Source of the DNA: Flavobacterium tagetis
Lineage (GTDB): Bacteria; Bacteroidota; Bacteroidia; Flavobacteriales; Flavobacteriaceae
NCBI RefSeq assembly: GCF_016735615.1
Contig: NZ_JAERSF010000003.1
Location: forward strand, 620,001 to 684,000
Reading direction: 5' to 3'
DNA: 64,000 nt
Below the pieces are notes generated by a model. That model saw only the letters and a program-made list of their open reading frames with translations, was not told where the DNA came from and ran no database searches. Within the stretch, counting starts at the first letter, position 1. Every line of letters starts with the position of its first letter. Shown piece by piece: positions 42,917 through 52,426 of this stretch. The position numbers were made by a program, and so were the translations under genes.

Positions 42917-45900
42917 TTAAATAACGACCGAAGATTTGTAAAATTTGTCGGCATATTGAGATGGAGTCTCGCCATACTTTTTCTGGAAGCATTTGCTAAA
43001 GTATTTCGGATTGTTGAAGCCGACTTTATAACTGATTTCAGAAACGGTCAATTTGTTTTGCTCTAACAATTGAGCGGCACGTTTTAATCTAATTTCATGA
43101 ATAAATTCGTTTGGCGTGCAATTCGTCCAAGCTTTAATTTTTAGAAACAGCATGGTTCGGCTTACGCCTAATTCTGAACAGAAAAACGGAATATCAAATT
43201 GTTCGTTAGAAATGTTTTCTTCTACAATTTTGAATGCTTTTTTCAATAATTCTTCATCCAATGAAGAAACTGTGATTTCTGACGGAATAAAACTGTCTTC
43301 GCTTGAAAACTTGATTTTTAAGCGTTCTGTAGTGTTCAGAAGGTTTTTAACGCGAAGCCTGAATTCCATTAAATTGAATGGTTTGCTAATGTAATCATCG
43401 GCACCGCTTTCTAATCCTTCAAATTTGTAAACCAATGAAGATCTTGAAGTCAGCAAAATAACTGGAATATGACTGGTTTTGATGTTTTCCTTTATTTTGG
43501 AACACAATTCAGTTCCTACCATTTCGGGCATAATAACGTCACTAATAATCAAATTAGGAACAAATTTCAAAGCCTTTTCCAAAGCAATTTTACCATTTTC
43601 AGCCTCAATAATGTTGTAATCTTTTTTGAGAAGGTTCTTCATAAACTTTCTCAAGACTTTATGATCTTCAACGATCAAAATAGTCTGCTTTTCTTCGTTT
43701 ACAATTAAGTCTTCGATATCTTCATTTTCGACAACTTCCGAAGGTTCCAATTGTGCTTTGTATTGCTCAATATCATCACTGATTTTAAAATCAGGAATAA
43801 TTTCGCTGTCCAAAAGATGTTCGCGCCCAAGCGGTAAAGTCACTTTGAAAATTACGCCGCCAGTTGGTTTATTGGTAACATCGATTTTTCCTTTATGTAG
43901 CTCAACAATGTTTTTTACAATCGAAAGCCCGATTCCAGTTCCTTTATTATAGTTTTTCTGAACTTGATTATGAGTTGGAACTTCAAAAAACAAATTAAAG
44001 ATTTTATCGATATGTTCTTCTGAGATTCCTACGCCCGAATCTTCAACAGCAATAAACAGATTTTGCTGATCATGATTAATTTTTACCTTAATCAAACCGC
44101 CTTTTGGAGTATATCTAAAAGCATTCGAAATCAGATTATAAAAGACACGCTCGAGTTTATATCGGTCAAAATAAACTAGAATTTCTTCGTTTTCGGTTTC
44201 AAACTCATAATCGTAACCGCCGTCTTTGGCATATTCAATAAAAGATAAAAAGATTTCTTTGGTAAACTTGACAATGTTTCCATTAGCAGATTCTAACTCC
44301 ACCTGATGATTTTCTAATTTTCTGAAATCCATTAAACGGTTAATTAGGCTCAACAAATGATTGGCGCTGCTTTCAATCACCAAAAGTTTTTTATACATTT
44401 CGTTAGTTCCGTTATAATCAGCCAAAATTTGCTGTAACGGCCCTAAAATCAAAGTTAAAGGTGTTCTAAACTCATGCGAAATATTGGTAAAGAAATCCAA
44501 CTTTAATTTGTTGTTTTCTTCAATTCGCTGAGTTTCTAGATATTCCAATTCCAGTTTTTGTTTCAGTCTGGCTTTCGATTTCATAATCCAGATTAAACCG
44601 TACAGACCTAAACCAATTACAATTCCGTACAGCATAAACGCCCAAATGCTGCGCCATGGAGCAGGATTTACAATAACAGTCAGCGTGGTTGGATTCTGAT
44701 TCCAAACGCCGTCATTATTGGCGCCGCGAACTTCAAATGTATAAGTTCCAGGATTCTGAATCGCAAAATTGGCTTCACTGTTTTTAGTTGTTGTCCAGTT
44801 GTTTTCTAAGCCTGTTAAACGATAACTGTATTGATTGTTTTTAGATCGAATATAATTCGGAATCGCAAAACTGATCGAGAAATTGGCCTTATCATAATCC
44901 AAAGTAATCGTTTTGGTAAAACCAATGCTTTGTTCTAAAATCCCGTCTTTATCATGCGCATTTACCGTTTCGTTTTTAATTTTTAAATCGGTAATTAAGA
45001 CTTGCGGAGCATATTTATTTAAGGAAATCTTTGTAGCATCAAAAAATGTTGCTCCAGAAGGGCTTCCGAAATAAAACTGATTTGAATTTAATCTTAAAGC
45101 CGAATTATCATTGAATTCATTGCTTGCTAAACCATCTTTCTGATCATAAATAGCAACCGATTTTTTTATCGTATTGTATTTTATAATTCCCTGATTGGTG
45201 CTGATCCAAAGATTTTTATCGTCATCTTCTAAAATGGAATGGATAGAAGTAATGACTGTGTTTCCAATTCTAAGATTGATTGGATTGAATTTTTTTCCAT
45301 CAAAATAATGCAATCCTTTTGCTTTTGTTCCTACCCAAATTTTGTTTTGCGAATCTTGGAACAAAGTCAGAATATCATCACCAGACAAATTCGAATGATC
45401 ATAAAAGAAATGCTGAATCGAATATTTCTGCGGATTGAAATTTCGAAGCGGAATGCGATTGAGTCCGTTTTGAGTTCCAACCCAAAGAAAATTTTGTTTA
45501 TCAACCAAAATAGCGCGAAGTATATTGTTGGTAAGGAAAACAGGTTTAGTGTTATCATTTCCAATTACATCAAAAGTCTTGCTGATTGTGTTGTAACGAA
45601 TTAAGCCTTTTCCAAAAGTTCCAATCCATAAAATAGAACCTTCAGTTTTTAGCGTATAAACACCGCTATCTTTTAGTAAATCACTCAAATCAGAAGCAAT
45701 TCTGTTGTCTTCAATTCTTTTTGACACAGTATTGTAAGCTGATAATCCTTTCGAAAAAGTTCCAATCCATAAAATATGATCGTCAGAAAGGCACATCGCT
45801 TTGATATCATTTTTATTGGTTTGTCCAGTTTTGCTGTTAATGTAACTTACAGATTCATTATTTCTATTATAAATTGTAATTCCGCCTCCTTCAGTTCCAA

Positions 45901-47008
45901 AATATACGTTTTGGTTTTTATCGGCAATTATAGAACTCACCACATCAAAACTCATCGGAATCTTTTTCGAATTCTGATTGTAATTAGAGAAATTGACATT
46001 AGAAATATCCCAAAGATTCACGCCTTTATAATAACAGCCAATCCAGATAGAACCTTTTTTATCCATAAAAACCGACTTTACTTTGTCGATTCCGTTAGCG
46101 TTATTGCTATTATTGATTTTCTGCAGACTTTTGTCTTTTCCTAAAATATAAATTCCGTCATAAGCGCCAATCCACAAAGAACCTTGACTGTCAATTACTA
46201 AAGATCGAATATCAGTATTGATTTCACGGTATTTTTCGACTGGTAAAAAAGAAACAAAAGCTTTCTCTTTCGGATTGAATTTCAGAAGGCCTTTGTTTTT
46301 TGTTCCAACCCATAAATTACCGTCTTTTTCTTCAACAACAGATTGAACATTTAATAAATCGGTAGCGTTTAATGGATAATTTTTGAAAAATAATTTTCCA
46401 TTCATTCGATTCGTCAGCTTGCACAAACCTTTTGTAGTTCCAACCCAAATTCCGCCTTCTTTGGTTTTTAAAATGCTGAGAATATTATTGCTAGGAAGGC
46501 TAGAAGGATCATCATCTGAATGAAAAACCGATGTAAAAAGTCCTGATTTTTTATTGTAAACGGATAATCCTTTTGAAGTTCCAAACCACATTTCATCACC
46601 AATTTCTCTAATGCTCCAAACCGCATTATTGCCAATAGTATGATTGGCTTTAGTATGAAGATATCTTGTAAAACGGTTTGAAACAGGATCATAACAGTTT
46701 AGACCATTATAAGTTCCTACCCAGATTTTTCCTGAATTGTCTTCGTCAATCGCTAAGATATCATTGTTGCTAATCGAAAATTTATCTGCGGGATCGTTCC
46801 TAAAAATAGTAAAACGGCTTCCATCATATTTATTCAGACCATCGCGTGTGCCAAACCACATCTGCCCAAACTTATCCTGATGAATGGCAATGACAGAACT
46901 CTGCGAAAGCCCGTCGGTTGTTGAAATATTTTTAAGACGATATTTATTTTGGGAAAACAGATTTCCGAAAATAAAGACAATTGCAAGAAAAGCTATTTTA
47001 AGTTTCAT
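42917..47008 (-). CDS. Hybrid two-component system regulator of the polysaccharide locus
   Basis: The start is set at 47008, where MKLKIAFLAIVFIFGNLFSQ gives a clean signal peptide (1363 residues). The periplasmic part has many two-component propeller repeats (IWVGT..GL patterns) to about residue 710 and a Y_Y_Y domain (about 715-780). Then come one membrane helix (about 790-812) and a histidine kinase with H845 in NISHEFRTPLTL. A receiver (TILIVEDHKVLRKF, LIISDVIMPE) and an AraC-type helix-turn-helix (about 1260-1355) complete it. Such proteins bind an oligosaccharide in the periplasm and activate their susCD operon directly. The longer start at 47062 would disrupt the signal. Confidence 0.96.
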   Translation of the reverse strand: MKLKIAFLAIVFIFGNLFSQNKYRLKNISTTDGLSQSSVIAIHQDKFGQMWFGTRDGLNKYDGSRFTIFRNDPADKFSISNNDILAIDEDNSGKIWVGTYNGLNCYDPVSNRFTRYLHTKANHTIGNNAVWSIREIGDEMWFGTSKGLSVYNKKSGLFTSVFHSDDDPSSLPSNNILSILKTKEGGIWVGTTKGLCKLTNRMNGKLFFKNYPLNATDLLNVQSVVEEKDGNLWVGTKNKGLLKFNPKEKAFVSFLPVEKYREINTDIRSLVIDSQGSLWIGAYDGIYILGKDKSLQKINNSNNANGIDKVKSVFMDKKGSIWIGCYYKGVNLWDISNVNFSNYNQNSKKIPMSFDVVSSIIADKNQNVYFGTEGGGITIYNRNNESVSYINSKTGQTNKNDIKAMCLSDDHILWIGTFSKGLSAYNTVSKRIEDNRIASDLSDLLKDSGVYTLKTEGSILWIGTFGKGLIRYNTISKTFDVIGNDNTKPVFLTNNILRAILVDKQNFLWVGTQNGLNRIPLRNFNPQKYSIQHFFYDHSNLSGDDILTLFQDSQNKIWVGTKAKGLHYFDGKKFNPINLRIGNTVITSIHSILEDDDKNLWISTNQGIIKYNTIKKSVAIYDQKDGLASNEFNDNSALRLNSNQFYFGSPSGATFFDATKISLNKYAPQVLITDLKIKNETVNAHDKDGILEQSIGFTKTITLDYDKANFSISFAIPNYIRSKNNQYSYRLTGLENNWTTTKNSEANFAIQNPGTYTFEVRGANNDGVWNQNPTTLTVIVNPAPWRSIWAFMLYGIVIGLGLYGLIWIMKSKARLKQKLELEYLETQRIEENNKLKLDFFTNISHEFRTPLTLILGPLQQILADYNGTNEMYKKLLVIESSANHLLSLINRLMDFRKLENHQVELESANGNIVKFTKEIFLSFIEYAKDGGYDYEFETENEEILVYFDRYKLERVFYNLISNAFRYTPKGGLIKVKINHDQQNLFIAVEDSGVGISEEHIDKIFNLFFEVPTHNQVQKNYNKGTGIGLSIVKNIVELHKGKIDVTNKPTGGVIFKVTLPLGREHLLDSEIIPDFKISDDIEQYKAQLEPSEVVENEDIEDLIVNEEKQTILIVEDHKVLRKFMKNLLKKDYNIIEAENGKIALEKALKFVPNLIISDVIMPEMVGTELCSKIKENIKTSHIPVILLTSRSSLVYKFEGLESGADDYISKPFNLMEFRLRVKNLLNTTERLKIKFSSEDSFIPSEITVSSLDEELLKKAFKIVEENISNEQFDIPFFCSELGVSRTMLFLKIKAWTNCTPNEFIHEIRLKRAAQLLEQNKLTVSEISYKVGFNNPKYFSKCFQKKYGETPSQYADKFYKSSVVI

Positions 47009-47011
47009 AGC

Positions 47012-47105
47012 GGTTAATTTTTTAGGTTCAAAGTTGCAAAGGAGCAGAGGTTCAAAGGTCAAGCAAAGAAAAACTTTGCACCTTTGTACCTTTGAGCCTT
47101 TGTAC
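47012..47105. repeat. 'ggttcaaaggtgcaaag' imperfect inverted repeat
   Basis: Words like ggttcaaagttgcaaagg at 47031-47060 face caccttttg-type complements tttgcacctttgtacctt at 47072-47105. It spans the 97-bp gap between the beta-helix and regulator genes. Confidence 0.7.
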
Positions 47106-48734
47106 CTATTTCAAGCGTTTTTGTAATTGATAATCATACAAAGAAGGAATCTTCTCAATCGGCGTATTCAAAAATTCAATATAAGGATCGACGTCGTATT
47201 TAATTTCAAATTTTGCATTTCCGTGAAGACCAATGATTCTGGCAAAAGCGCCATCTTTCATTCCGTACAATAAAACGGGTTTTGAAGCATCTGAATTTTC
47301 TACTAGAACATTAAGATTCCAAAAAGTACTGAAAGGTCCGTGAGAAGGTTTCCAGTAATCGGCACCTCCACCGCCAAAAATGGGATAACTATTATTTTTA
47401 TCCGCTTTTAAATGAACCGTAATATTATCAAATAAATTCTGATGATTAGCTCCGGAATGCTGGTCTAAAACAGGATCTGTAAATATCTCGCAGTCCTGAT
47501 ATACATTTTTAGTTGCAAAAGTGTTGAAACTTAATGGATGAACAGCCGAATTATAGATTTTTAGATTCTTGACCAAAACATTATGCACACCGCCTAAAGT
47601 TACGGTGTAATGCGCTAAATGTTGTCCGTCTGTCGTAATATTCTGAATGGTTATATTGGATACTTCTTCGGCTAGAATACCGCTATCTGCATTGGTGATT
47701 TTGACATCTTTAACCCAGCTATTGAACAATCTAGTTAAGAAAATACCATTGTTTCCAGGCTCAACATGATGCGCCACTCTAGGAATATCAGGAAAAGTAA
47801 AGCGAAGATGTTCGATTCCGACTTCGTTTAAATGTTTCCATTCTACCAATTGCGCTTGATAACTTGGTTTTATTGAAATTGTCAAAGGCGTTTTTAAAGT
47901 GATTTTTGAACCCGAAATTTTAGTGATTTCTACTTGCTGTCTAACAATTGGAAGTTTTGGAAATTTCCAGTGATGCGACCCTGGTTTTACTTTAGCGCCT
48001 TGATATAAATCTTTTATGATTTCGCCATTTTCACCATCTTTATTAAACAATTGCAACTCGACAACATCGCCAACTTTTAATCCTTTTATATCAGAAACCG
48101 TAATAACGTGTTCTCCCATTTTTCCTGAACTGACTTTCGCCAACGGATTAGATTTTGGTTCGTATTTGTCTAAATAAGATTTTACGCGTTCGCCCGGAAC
48201 CTGTGTCCAGATAAATCCACCAGACCATGCATATTGCGAAAAAGGAAGATCTATATTATTTTCTGGTTCACGTTGTCTTTTGTCGAAAGTGGTTAAGTAT
48301 TCGCGAAGCTCAGCCAAAACATCAGAATCTTTAAGATACATCATAGGTCTTGGACAATAGATTTCAGTTCCGTTTTCGTTAGAACCTGCACCGCGAAGTA
48401 CAAAATTGCTTCTTTCGATATAAAGAATTTCACTTAAAATAATGCGTCCTGCAGGCAATTGCAGAATTACATTTCCTTCTACAGCATTGGCGGCTTTAAA
48501 AGCTTTTAAAAGTGCTTTTGAATCGTCTAAATTATCATTGGCTTTTACACCAAAATCTGCTGCATTTATAACTTTACCGTTAGCATCAGGAATCTGACTT
48601 TCGCCAAAGCGATATCCTGCATAACTGAAATCAGGCAGATAATCGGTTTTTGAAGTTAAAATTTTGGGTATTTCCTGCGCCAATATTGAGTTTATAAAAA
48701 AGCCACAGGATATAAGAATGGCTTGGCGAATCAT
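47106..48734 (-). CDS. Secreted right-handed parallel beta-helix protein, candidate polysaccharide lyase
   Basis: The start is set at 48734 (542 residues), giving the signal MIRQAILISCGFFINSILAQ. The pectate-lyase-like opening follows: VINAADFGVKANDNLDDSKALLKAF, then FVLRGAGSNENGTEIY and repeated beta-helix strands (DVKITNADSGILAEEVSNIT, IQNITTDGQ, FNTFATKNVYQDCEIF). An irregular insertion (about 120-260) interrupts the helix. It belongs to the pectate-lyase superfamily but matches no lyase or hydrolase family I can name. The GH88 gene in the same locus requires an unsaturated product, which makes this the best local lyase candidate. Confidence 0.8.
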   Translation of the reverse strand: MIRQAILISCGFFINSILAQEIPKILTSKTDYLPDFSYAGYRFGESQIPDANGKVINAADFGVKANDNLDDSKALLKAFKAANAVEGNVILQLPAGRIILSEILYIERSNFVLRGAGSNENGTEIYCPRPMMYLKDSDVLAELREYLTTFDKRQREPENNIDLPFSQYAWSGGFIWTQVPGERVKSYLDKYEPKSNPLAKVSSGKMGEHVITVSDIKGLKVGDVVELQLFNKDGENGEIIKDLYQGAKVKPGSHHWKFPKLPIVRQQVEITKISGSKITLKTPLTISIKPSYQAQLVEWKHLNEVGIEHLRFTFPDIPRVAHHVEPGNNGIFLTRLFNSWVKDVKITNADSGILAEEVSNITIQNITTDGQHLAHYTVTLGGVHNVLVKNLKIYNSAVHPLSFNTFATKNVYQDCEIFTDPVLDQHSGANHQNLFDNITVHLKADKNNSYPIFGGGGADYWKPSHGPFSTFWNLNVLVENSDASKPVLLYGMKDGAFARIIGLHGNAKFEIKYDVDPYIEFLNTPIEKIPSLYDYQLQKRLK

Positions 48735-48764
48735 GGTTTTGTGGTTTTTGTGGTTAGTTAGTTT

Positions 48765-48975
48765 TTTTGTTTTTGCCGCTAAGACACTAAGAAGTGAAGG
48801 TTGTTTAAAGCTTTGTGTATTTAGTCTCGCAAAGTCGCTGAGACGCAAAGTGTTTTTGTTTTACGTTCCTGATGACTATCGGGATTAAAAAGATTTAAGT
48901 TTAAATAAAAATCTTTTTAATCCTCTTAATCTGTGGCTAAAAAAACTTCACATCTTAGTGCCTTAGTGGCAAAAT
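48765..48975. repeat. 'gccgctaagacactaag' inverted repeat before the uxuA end
   Basis: Arms 48775-48791 and 48954-48970 pair over 17 bp with two mismatches. 'tctcgcaaagtcgctgagacgcaaag' words lie inside, shared with 25.7 and 27.1 kb. It fills the 244-bp gap between uxuA and the beta-helix gene. Confidence 0.8.
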
Positions 48976-48978
48976 CAA

Positions 48979-50163
48979 TTATAAAGATCGTTTGATCCCT
49001 ATTTCAAGTCCGCGTAGTTCTGCCAAGCCTCTTAAACGGCCAATTGCAGAATAACCCGGATTTGTTTTTTTCTTTAAATCATCCAACATTTGATGTCCGT
49101 GATCTGGACGCATTGGCAAAGTGCTGTTGTTTCTTTTTTCAACTTCCAAAATTGCTTTTACAACTTCGTACATATCAACATCGCCTTCTAGATGGTTTGC
49201 TTCGTAAAAGCTTCCTTCTTCATCGCGTTGTGTGCTTCTCAAGTGAATAAAATTCATTTTATCGCCATGACGTCTCACAATTCCAGGTAAATCATTGTCA
49301 GCGCGAACACCGTAAGAACCTGTACACATTGTAAATCCGTTTGATGGAGAAGGAGCAGCGTTCATTAGTTCCATCAAATCTTCTTCGGTACTTACCACTC
49401 TTGGCAGACCTAAAATCGGGTAAGGCGGATCGTCTGGGTGAATCGCCATCAAAACACCTTTACTTTCAGCAACAGGAATAATTTCTTTTAAGAAGTGAAA
49501 GAGATTATTCTTTAATGCCTGTCTGTCAATATGATTGTAAGCGTTTAAGGTTACCAAGAAATCTTCAACTGTGTAAGCTTCTTCAGCTCCCGGAAGTCCA
49601 GCCAAAATATTTTGCTGTAGTTTGATTTTATCCTCTGGAGTCATCGCCTCAAAATAGCTTTTGGCTTTTTGTTTTTGCTCTTCAGAATATTCGTTTTCTG
49701 CGCCTGGTCTTTTTAAAATGAACAATTCAAAAGCAGCAAAAGCATTGATATCAAAACGCAAGGCTTTTGAACCGTCTTCAACCGTATAAGATAAATCGGT
49801 TCTTGACCAGTCTAAAACAGGCATAAAGTTGTAGCAAACGCATTTAATGCCGCACAAAGCCAGATTGCGAATGCTTTCTTTATAGTTTTCAATGTATTGC
49901 AAATAATTTCCAGTCTGTTTTTTAATGTCTTCGTGAACCGGAATACTTTCTACAACCGACCAAGTTAAACCCGAAGCCCCTTTTTTAGGATCTCCGTTTT
50001 CGTGTTCGATTTCAACTTTTCGTTTAAGAATTTCATCAATACTCCAAACTTCTCCGTTTGGAATATGGTGTAAAGCCGTTACAATTCCAGTTGCGCCAGT
50101 TTGTTTGATATCTTGTAAAGAAACAGGATCATTTGGTCCGAACCATCTTAATGTTTGTTCCAT
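48979..50163 (-). CDS. uxuA: Mannonate dehydratase UxuA
   Basis: The 394-residue protein has the UxuA start EQTLRWFGPNDPVSLQDIKQ, VTALHHIPNGEVW, AGLPGAEEAYTVEDF, MAIHPDDPPYPILGLPRVVS, GFTMCTGSYGVRADND and the metal-binding MRPDHGHQML. It removes water from D-mannonate to give 2-keto-3-deoxygluconate in the glucuronate pathway. It lies 29 bp after the SDR gene that would make mannonate. Confidence 0.96.
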   Translation of the reverse strand: MEQTLRWFGPNDPVSLQDIKQTGATGIVTALHHIPNGEVWSIDEILKRKVEIEHENGDPKKGASGLTWSVVESIPVHEDIKKQTGNYLQYIENYKESIRNLALCGIKCVCYNFMPVLDWSRTDLSYTVEDGSKALRFDINAFAAFELFILKRPGAENEYSEEQKQKAKSYFEAMTPEDKIKLQQNILAGLPGAEEAYTVEDFLVTLNAYNHIDRQALKNNLFHFLKEIIPVAESKGVLMAIHPDDPPYPILGLPRVVSTEEDLMELMNAAPSPSNGFTMCTGSYGVRADNDLPGIVRRHGDKMNFIHLRSTQRDEEGSFYEANHLEGDVDMYEVVKAILEVEKRNNSTLPMRPDHGHQMLDDLKKKTNPGYSAIGRLRGLAELRGLEIGIKRSL

Positions 50164-50192
50164 TTTGTATTATGTTGTTTTGTAGTTAGTTT

Positions 50193-51005
50193 TTAAATGC
50201 TCGTTGCCGCAAATCCGCCGTCAACTTTTAAGATTGTTCCTGTTACAAATTTTGACATGTCACTGCATAAAAATAAAAGCGCACCGTCAATATCTTCAGG
50301 AGTTCCAAATCTTCCCATTGGCGTATGATCAATGATTTTTTCGCCTCTTGGAGTCAGTTTTCCTTCTGGAGTTAACAATAAAGCACGATTTTGTTCACCA
50401 ATAAAAAAGCCTGGAGAAATGGCATTTACACGAATTCCTTCTCCATATTTTTGAGCTAATTCAACCGCCATCCATTGTGTGAAATTATCAATCGCAGCTT
50501 TAGAAGCAGAATAACCGACAACTCTTGTTAAAGGTCTTTGTGCCGATGCCGATGAAATGTTGATGATATTTCCTGATTTCTGTTTTGCAAAAAGTTCAGC
50601 AAAAACTTGAGTTGGAAGCATCGTTCCGATAATATTCAAATCGATAACTTTTTGCAGATCATCGCTTTTCATATCATAAATGGCTTGATCTGGCTGAATG
50701 GTTGCGCCGGGCATATTTCCGCCAGCAGCATTAATCAAAATATCAAGACGCCCGTATTTTTCAGCAATAAAATCTCTTACTTTTTCTACTTCTTCTTTAT
50801 TTAAAACATTGGCTTGAACAGCAAAACCTTTTCCGCCATTTGCTTCAATGTCTTTTACTGTATTTTCGGCTTTTTCTAAGGATTGCGAAACGATTCCAAC
50901 AACAACGCCTTGTTGCGCCAAAACATTTGCAAATCGGCTTCCCAGAACACCAGCGCCACCAGTTATTAATGCAATTTTTCCTTTTAGGTTAAATATTGAA
51001 TCCAT
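50193..51005 (-). CDS. SDR-family oxidoreductase, probable D-mannonate oxidoreductase (fructuronate reductase)
   Basis: From the ATG at 51005 it is 270 residues. It has the classical SDR motifs GKIALITGGAGVLGSR, NAAGG, serine in NIISSASA and YSASKAA, and the end VTGTILKVDGGFAAT. An SDR-type fructuronate reductase beside uxuA is known in Bacillus subtilis (UxuB/YjmF), so reduction of fructuronate to mannonate is the likely reaction. A KduD-like activity on the unsaturated uronate branch is the alternative. Upstream in-frame residues to 51038 are basic and unlike the family. Confidence 0.88.
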   Translation of the reverse strand: MDSIFNLKGKIALITGGAGVLGSRFANVLAQQGVVVGIVSQSLEKAENTVKDIEANGGKGFAVQANVLNKEEVEKVRDFIAEKYGRLDILINAAGGNMPGATIQPDQAIYDMKSDDLQKVIDLNIIGTMLPTQVFAELFAKQKSGNIINISSASAQRPLTRVVGYSASKAAIDNFTQWMAVELAQKYGEGIRVNAISPGFFIGEQNRALLLTPEGKLTPRGEKIIDHTPMGRFGTPEDIDGALLFLCSDMSKFVTGTILKVDGGFAATSI

Positions 51006-51030
51006 TTTAATTTTAATTTTCAATACTTTA

Positions 51031-51150
51031 AATTCCAAATTTCAATTTGGAAATAAAGCATATTTTGTATAATTAATTTTTACTTTTTTGATTTAATTAG
51101 TTTATCAGTTCAAACTGAGTTTTTGGAATTTGGGTTTTCAAATTTGGAAT
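51031..51150. repeat. 'aaatttggaa' palindromic spacer between eda and the SDR gene
   Basis: TTCCAAATT and AATTTGGAA form a short hairpin at 51033-51052, and related words recur near 51124-51150. No gene here. Confidence 0.55.
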
Positions 51151-51813
51151 TTATTTTCGGATAGTTTCTATCAGATCCAAAACTCTTTTCGTTTCTTTTT
51201 CAATTGTGTCGTAAGCATCGTATTCCATTACTTCTTTGCTAATTAATTTGCTTCCCATTCCAACAGCAGAAACTCCCGCTTTAAACCAAGTCTCAATACT
51301 TTCGCGTGTGGTATCAACGCCGCCTGTTAGCATGAAAATTAGATTAGGGAAAACATCTTTTATGGCACTCATAAAATCTGATCCTAAAATATTTCCAGGG
51401 AAAAGTTTGATGAATTTTACGCCAGCATTTTCAGCTGCAATAATTTCTGTTGGAGTCATGCATCCAGGAGCGTATAAGGCTTCTTTAGCAATTAAAAACG
51501 AAGCTATTTCAGGAACAAATCCTGGGCTTATAAAAAAATCGGCACCAGTTAAGTAATACGTTTCTGCTTGCGTTAAATTTTTGATTGTTCCAATTCCTAA
51601 AAGCATTTCTGGCATTTCCGCATTTCTGATTTCAATCATTTTTTTGAAATTAGAAAGTGCCTCAGGACCACGGCTCGTATATTCTACAGCTCTAATTCCT
51701 GCATTGTAAAGTGTTTTTAAAACAGCAATACTTTTACTTTCGTCAGCATTAAAATAGAGAGGAAGCATTCCTTGCTTTAAAATAACATCGATAGAGTTCT
51801 GAACGGTACTCAT
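51151..51813 (-). CDS. eda: 2-keto-3-deoxy-6-phosphogluconate aldolase
   Basis: The 220-residue class I aldolase has AVEYTSRGPEAL, MLLGIGTIKN, the Schiff-base lysine in GVKFIKLFPGNILG, and LTGGVDTTRESIETWFKAG. It splits 2-keto-3-deoxy-6-phosphogluconate into pyruvate and glyceraldehyde-3-phosphate. It is 3 bp from the YhcH-family gene and ends the hexuronate route; the kinase that makes its substrate is not in the window. Confidence 0.93.
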   Translation of the reverse strand: MSTVQNSIDVILKQGMLPLYFNADESKSIAVLKTLYNAGIRAVEYTSRGPEALSNFKKMIEIRNAEMPEMLLGIGTIKNLTQAETYYLTGADFFISPGFVPEIASFLIAKEALYAPGCMTPTEIIAAENAGVKFIKLFPGNILGSDFMSAIKDVFPNLIFMLTGGVDTTRESIETWFKAGVSAVGMGSKLISKEVMEYDAYDTIEKETKRVLDLIETIRK

Positions 51814-51816
51814 TAC

Positions 51817-52266
51817 TTATATTTTTACTTTGATTACAAGTTTTTTTAATGGCCCGCTTCCAATCATAGCAGAATGGACATCTTCTGGAAACAGGATTGT
51901 AAATTGCCTTTCTTTTATTTCAAAAAACATATCTGGTTTGTCATGAAAGAAACGAACATCTCTTTCATCGCTATAGTCTCCATTTGGGCTAATGCATTTT
52001 TCTCTAGGTTTCCATGCAAATGTTTCTGGACCAATGATAGAAATCTGAATATCGATGTTTTTGTCGTGGCACTCAAAACCTTTAATGCTCTCTTCTCTTG
52101 TGCTTCCTTCGCCAACAATCACAATTAGCTTTAAGCCTTCGCCAATTTCATAAGCGCCTTCTTCAAGATTGGCAATATCATTTTGGTTTACATAATCAAA
52201 TGCTTTTTTAAAATTGGGATGCAGACCGTAATATTTTGCTGCATTATGTAATGAGTCTATTATCAT
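51817..52266 (-). CDS. YhcH/YjgK/YiaL family protein
   Basis: The 149-residue protein matches the YhcH/YjgK/YiaL (DUF386, EbgC-like) cupin family: FDYVNQND-type start, GEGSTREES, DIQISIIGPETFAWKP, FFHDKPDMFFEIKERQFTILFPEDVHSAMIG. The histidine and glutamates in the last segment are probable metal ligands. Family members accompany sialic acid, hexuronate and pentose pathways, perhaps as sugar anomerases. It is the first gene of the hexuronate operon, directly under the LacI-controlled promoter. Confidence 0.9.
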   Translation of the reverse strand: MIIDSLHNAAKYYGLHPNFKKAFDYVNQNDIANLEEGAYEIGEGLKLIVIVGEGSTREESIKGFECHDKNIDIQISIIGPETFAWKPREKCISPNGDYSDERDVRFFHDKPDMFFEIKERQFTILFPEDVHSAMIGSGPLKKLVIKVKI

Positions 52267-52284
52267 TTTGTACGGTTTTTATTT

Positions 52285-52312
52285 TTGTTTTTTGATGTTA
52301 TGTGTATATTTG
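52285..52312 (+). promoter_or_regulatory. Promoter of the LacI regulator
   Basis: TTG (52285-52287), 17 bases, then TATATTTG (52305-52312). Start expected near 52319, inside the palindrome that follows at once, which suggests autoregulation. Confidence 0.6.
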
Positions 52313-52326
52313 CGTGTGCGTACACG
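52313..52326. promoter_or_regulatory. Candidate LacI operator CGTGTGCGTACACG
   Basis: Arms CGTGT and ACACG surround GCGT. It lies between two face-to-face promoters, covering the predicted start points of both the hexuronate operon and the LacI gene. Confidence 0.65.
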
Positions 52327-52334
52327 GTATTTTA

Positions 52335-52364
52335 CAAATGTATGTAAAATGTGATGTAAAACAA
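52335..52364 (-). promoter_or_regulatory. Promoter of the hexuronate operon
   Basis: On the minus strand TTG, exactly 19 bases, then TACATTTG is a perfect consensus promoter. Start expected near 52328, next to the operator. Confidence 0.75.
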
Positions 52365-52426
52365 CTTATTTTTGATAAAATAAATTAATTTTACCCAACT
52401 GCTTTTATATTTTTAACTTAAAAAGA

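Noticed and set aside
48735..48848. 38-residue N-terminal extension of the beta-helix protein
   Set aside because: It is translated from repeat sequence and would hide the clean signal peptide that begins at 48734.
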